Assembly: GCA_002394235.1 (NCBI GenBank)
Contig: DGTF01000064.1
Coordinates: 20,406-37,884, forward strand
Source of the DNA: Eubacterium sp. UBA4343
GTDB lineage: Bacteria > Bacillota > Clostridia > Lachnospirales > Lachnospiraceae
Reading direction: 5' to 3'
DNA: 17,479 nt
In this document: positions 14,779 through 17,479 of the stretch, piece after piece
Layout of the letters: each line of letters begins with the position of its first letter
Numbering within the stretch: the stretch's first letter is position 1
Notes under the pieces: model-generated
The model's database searches: none
What the model saw: only the letters and a program-made list of their open reading frames with translations
What the model was told of the DNA's origin: nothing
Position numbers and translations under genes: made by a program

Positions 14779-14838
14779 TTTCCTGAATACGTTCGCTCAC
14801 AAGCATATCTCTTTCCTGAATACGTTCGCTCATAAGCG
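14779..14838 (-). repeat. 33-bp tandem duplication upstream of DUF1015
   Basis: Two copies, starting at 14779 and 14812, share TTTCCTGAATACGTTCGCTC on the plus strand, then A, C or T, and AAGC, before diverging. They fill the gap between the serA stem-loop and the DUF1015 ribosome binding site. On the minus strand the duplication keeps a reading frame (repeated Ser-Glu-Arg-Ile-Gln-Glu), but this frame runs into DUF1015 out of phase and is probably not a gene. Confidence 0.88.
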
Positions 14839-14840
14839 CA

Positions 14841-14870
14841 GAAACCCCGGAAATTTCTTTCCGGGGTTTC
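14841..14870 (-). terminator. Stem-loop between serA and DUF1015 (terminator, attenuator or processing site)
   Basis: A perfect 13-bp stem (GAAACCCCGGAAA 14841-14853 with TTTCCGGGGTTTC 14858-14870) has a 4-nt loop. It begins 16 nt after the serA stop codon. Neither strand has a real T-tract after it, so partial termination or mRNA-end protection is as likely as full termination. Confidence 0.65.
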
Positions 14871-14886
14871 ATCCTTTTCGTGCCAG

Positions 14887-16053
14887 TTATCTCGTTATGA
14901 CTCTTGCCTTCAGCACACCATCGGTAGCCTCAATCTTCGTCATCACCTGTTCATTTACCGGCGACTCAAGATCGATGACCGTGTAAGCGAAATCACCGCG
15001 GCTCTTGTTCGCCATGTTCGCAATATTAAATCCCTCATCCGAGAGGATTCTTGTAAATCTTCGGATCATGTCCTTCACATTTCTGTGGCAGATGCACAGA
15101 CGCGCCGCATCACGCAGAATGCCATTGTTCATGTTCGGATAATTCACAGAATGGCTGATATTTCCGTTCTCAATGAAATCTCTGAGCTCCTTAACCGCCA
15201 TCTCCGCGCAGTTGTCCTCAGCTTCCTCAGTGGAAGCTCCGAGATGAGGGGTAATAATGGTGTTCGGCGCATTGATGATCTTGTCATTGGCAAAATCCGT
15301 CATGTATCTTCTGACCTTGCCGCTTTTCAGGGCATCGACCATCGCATCCTCGTCCACCAGAATATCACGCGCGTAGTTCATGACTACAACACCCGGCTTC
15401 ATCATCTCGATTGCCTCACGGCTGATCATGCCTCTGGTGCTGTCAGTCGCCGGTACATGAACGGTGATGAAATCGCATTCCTTGTAGATCTCATTGACAT
15501 CCTGAATGTGACGTATCGTTCTGGAAAGGTTCCATGCGGCATCGACCGACAGGAAAGGATCATAGCCGTAGACATCCATCCCGAGGTGTGTCGCCGCATT
15601 CGCTACGAGCTGCCCGATCGCGCCAAGTCCGATGATTCCCAGCTTCTTCCCGCTGATCTCGGTTCCGGCGAACTGCTTTTTGGCTTTCTCCGCGTCCTTG
15701 CCGATATTTTCATCCTCGTGATTTGCTCTTACCCACTCGATGCCGCCGATAATATCACGGGATGCCAGAAGCATTGACGCAATGACCAGTTCCTTTACGG
15801 CATTCGCGTTGGCTCCGGGAGTGTTGAACACAACAATTCCCTTCTCTGCGCATTTCTCAAGCGGAATGTTGTTGACGCCGGCACCCGCGCGGGCGATTGC
15901 CAGAAGCTTGCCTCCAAACTCCATATCATGCATTTTTGCGCTTCTGACCAGAACGGCATCCGCGTCCTCGAACCGGTCTGTCTCCCTGTACTGGTCGCTG
16001 AATCGCTGAAGACCGACTTTCGAAATATTGTTCAAACAATTGTACTGGTACAT
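14887..16053 (-). CDS. serA: D-3-phosphoglycerate dehydrogenase, ACT-domain type
   Basis: Catalyses the NAD-dependent oxidation of 3-phosphoglycerate to 3-phosphohydroxypyruvate, the first step of serine synthesis, in the cytoplasm. The 388-residue protein has the substrate-binding N-terminus (RAGAGVNN at 55-62, NTPGANANAVKEL at 77-89), a Rossmann motif GLGAIG (142-147), catalytic-type Arg229 in NYARD, His270 in TPHLGAST, and a C-terminal ACT domain (about 315-388) likely to bind serine for feedback control. The Glu usually found between that Arg and His is not visible; the region reads TDFANDK. The start ATG at 16053 shares its first base with the serC stop codon (TAATG on the minus strand), so translation is coupled. 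Confidence 0.96.
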   Translation of the reverse strand: MYQYNCLNNISKVGLQRFSDQYRETDRFEDADAVLVRSAKMHDMEFGGKLLAIARAGAGVNNIPLEKCAEKGIVVFNTPGANANAVKELVIASMLLASRDIIGGIEWVRANHEDENIGKDAEKAKKQFAGTEISGKKLGIIGLGAIGQLVANAATHLGMDVYGYDPFLSVDAAWNLSRTIRHIQDVNEIYKECDFITVHVPATDSTRGMISREAIEMMKPGVVVMNYARDILVDEDAMVDALKSGKVRRYMTDFANDKIINAPNTIITPHLGASTEEAEDNCAEMAVKELRDFIENGNISHSVNYPNMNNGILRDAARLCICHRNVKDMIRRFTRILSDEGFNIANMANKSRGDFAYTVIDLESPVNEQVMTKIEATDGVLKARVITR

Positions 16054-17138
16054 TATTTCAGATTCTCCTTCTCAAACTCACCCATGAATTTCACGAGAGC
16101 CTCAACACCCGCGTATGGCATCGCATTGTAAATGGAAGCGCGCATTCCGCCGACAGTACGATGGCCCTTCAGGTTCTCCAGTCCGGCCTCCTTCGCCTCG
16201 GCGACAAATTTTGCATCCAGATCTTTATCTCCGGTTACAAACGGAACGTTCATCAGAGAACGGTCCTCTTTCCGAACTGTGCCCTTGAACAGCTTTGACT
16301 GATCGAGATAATCATAGAGGAGTTTTGCCTTCTTTTCATTGCGCTCGTTCATCGCCTCAAGTCCGCCGTTTTTCTTCAGCCACTTGAAGACCTTTCCGCA
16401 GATGTAGATGCACCAGCAGTTCGGCGTGTTGTACAGAGAATTCTTGTCCGCCTGCGTCTTATATTTCATCATCGTCGGCGTACCCGGCAGACAGCTGTCC
16501 GTGATCAGGTCATCGCGGATTACGGTAATAACCATTCCCGCAGGTCCGACATTCTTCTGAACGCCGCCGAAGAAGAGACCGTATTTCTCAACATCGATCG
16601 GGCGTGACAGGAAATTGGAGGAAACATCCGCCACAAGGAGTTTGCCCTTCGTGTTCGGAAGCTTCTTGTACTCTGTTCCGTAAATGGTATTGTTTTCGCA
16701 GATGTATACATAATCCGCGTCATCATCGATGGGAAGGTCGGAGCAGTCCGGGATATAGGTGTAATTCTGATCCTCGGAGGAAGCAACCGCATTTGCCTTG
16801 CCATAGATCTGAGCCTCCTGGTATGCCTTCTTCGCCCAGTTTCCGGTGATGATGTAGTCAGCGACACGGTTCTTCATGAGATTCATCGGAATCTGCGCAA
16901 ACTGAAGACTTCCGCCGCCCTGTAAGAACAGAATCTTATAATTGTCCGGAACTCCGACAAGCTCGCGGAAATCCTGCTCGGCTTCATTGATAATATCATC
17001 GAACATTTTAGATCGGTGACTCATCTCCATGACCGACATTCCGCAGCCGCGGTAGTCCATCATCTCTTCCTGTGCTTCCTTCAGAACCTCCTCCGGAAGA
17101 ACAGCCGGTCCGGCCGAAAAATTATAAACTCTGCTCAT
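16053..17138 (-). CDS. serC: Phosphoserine aminotransferase
   Basis: A cytoplasmic PLP enzyme of fold type I that converts 3-phosphohydroxypyruvate and glutamate to O-phosphoserine and 2-oxoglutarate, directly after SerA in the pathway. The 361-residue protein is full length. It begins with the family signature NFSAGPAVLP (6-15), has the phosphate-binding FLQGGGS (71-77), SHRS (40-43), the cofactor Asp171 in VADVSSN, the PLP lysine Lys195 in GGVQKNVGPAG, and a C-terminal KGHRTVGGMRASIYNA segment. The ATG at 17138 follows AGGAGGA with about 8 nt spacing. It is the first gene of the serC-serA-DUF1015 cluster and has a near-consensus promoter. Confidence 0.98.
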   Translation of the reverse strand: MSRVYNFSAGPAVLPEEVLKEAQEEMMDYRGCGMSVMEMSHRSKMFDDIINEAEQDFRELVGVPDNYKILFLQGGGSLQFAQIPMNLMKNRVADYIITGNWAKKAYQEAQIYGKANAVASSEDQNYTYIPDCSDLPIDDDADYVYICENNTIYGTEYKKLPNTKGKLLVADVSSNFLSRPIDVEKYGLFFGGVQKNVGPAGMVITVIRDDLITDSCLPGTPTMMKYKTQADKNSLYNTPNCWCIYICGKVFKWLKKNGGLEAMNERNEKKAKLLYDYLDQSKLFKGTVRKEDRSLMNVPFVTGDKDLDAKFVAEAKEAGLENLKGHRTVGGMRASIYNAMPYAGVEALVKFMGEFEKENLK

Positions 17139-17197
17139 TTTGATATCCTCCTGGTAAAATTCTAGTATGCAGTCTCTCGTATGAAAGACACTTTAAT

Positions 17198-17226
17198 ATG
17201 ATAAACTTCTAACAAACGCTTGTCAA
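17198..17226 (-). promoter_or_regulatory. Sigma-A promoter of the serC-serA-DUF1015 cluster
   Basis: On the minus strand a perfect -35 TTGACA (17221-17226) and TATCAT (17198-17203) are 17 nt apart. The predicted start near 17191 leaves a leader of about 53 nt. This is the best promoter match in the window. Confidence 0.75.
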
Positions 17227-17310
17227 TCTCCGAACACGCAAAATCCGGAGATCCGGGGATAACCGGAGATAACAGAACAACCGTGTAATCCCATCCCTGC
17301 CATTTACACG
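17226..17310. promoter_or_regulatory. Inverted repeats upstream of the serC promoter
   Basis: ATCTCCG (17226-17232) pairs with CGGAGAT (17246-17252), touching the -35 box. CGTGTAA (17282-17288) pairs with TTACACG (17304-17310). Both are perfect 7-bp arms. No T-tract follows, so operator sites are more likely than terminators, but no specific regulator can be named. Confidence 0.35.
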
Positions 17311-17389
17311 TGATCAGCAGGGCAGAATTGCTAAAACTCCGATGAATATAACACGCCTCTGCCGTTTTTTCATGATCAGGCACATCTTA

Positions 17390-17479
17390 AACGAGATAAA
17401 ACACGCTGCGCGAGTTTTATCTCGCTATCGCGACGCTCGCCGCACACGAATACTTCGCATTCGGCTGCGGCTCACTGTT
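17390..17479 (+). repeat. Dispersed 98-bp structured repeat, copy 4 (cut by window end)
   Basis: The first 90 bp of the unit are identical to copy 2; the last 8 bp are beyond the window. It lies about 165 bp upstream of the serC promoter, in the same orientation as the other three copies. Confidence 0.93.

Noticed and set aside
14660..14872. 70-codon minus-strand frame with a repeated SERIQE peptide
   Set aside because: It starts inside the serA stem-loop and overlaps the DUF1015 start out of frame; the peptide repeat is a by-product of a 33-bp duplication.
17162..17383. 73-codon minus-strand frame upstream of serC
   Set aside because: It crosses the near-consensus serC promoter and both inverted repeats, and resembles nothing known.

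Overview
The window reads as a chromosomal segment of a low-to-mid G+C Gram-positive anaerobe, most likely a Lachnospiraceae-type Clostridia. That placement is an inference from protein families (DUF4364, ACT-type SerA with SerC and DUF1015, a YbiT/YkpA-type ABC-F protein, an LTA-synthase-like sulfatase), from strong AGGAGG-type ribosome binding sites and from sigma-A-like promoters. There are eleven well-supported protein genes, nine of them on the minus strand. I see no tRNA, rRNA, phage, transposase or CRISPR.

Layout, left to right: gpmI (glycolysis, minus) with its own terminator; a DUF4364 winged-helix gene (plus) whose 3' end is repeated in tandem behind it; a two-gene minus operon of a DUF2298/'YYY' polytopic membrane protein followed 2 nt later by rarA; a sugar-nucleotidyltransferase-like gene (minus) with its own terminator; an ABC-F ATPase gene (minus) with its own promoter; an LTA-synthase-family membrane sulfatase (minus) whose stop-codon region is also tandemly repeated; an iron-dependent alcohol dehydrogenase (plus) divergent from it; then the minus-strand serC-serA-DUF1015 cluster, which converges on the dehydrogenase across a long shared terminator. 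serC and serA overlap by one base. They supply two of the three steps from 3-phosphoglycerate to serine, and DUF1015 sits where a third-step or accessory gene might be expected.

The most unusual content is non-coding. A 98-bp, nearly invariant repeat occurs four times (1-75 truncated, 6568-6665, 7795-7892, 17390-17479 truncated), always intergenic and always in the same orientation. Almost its whole length can be drawn as two hairpins. The internal copies sit between the 3' end of one minus-strand gene and the promoter region of the next. The window begins and ends inside this repeat, which suggests a contig broken at a high-copy element. Separately, at least five short tandem duplications (periods about 16, 18, 24, 31 and 33 bp) lie at gene ends, in gene leaders or in frame within a gene; two of them carry a gene's stop codon.

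Among the proteins, the ABC-F ATPase stands out: all three visible defects (Walker A of domain 2, catalytic Glu of domain 2, signature of domain 1) fall in the same composite ATP site, leaving one site apparently intact.
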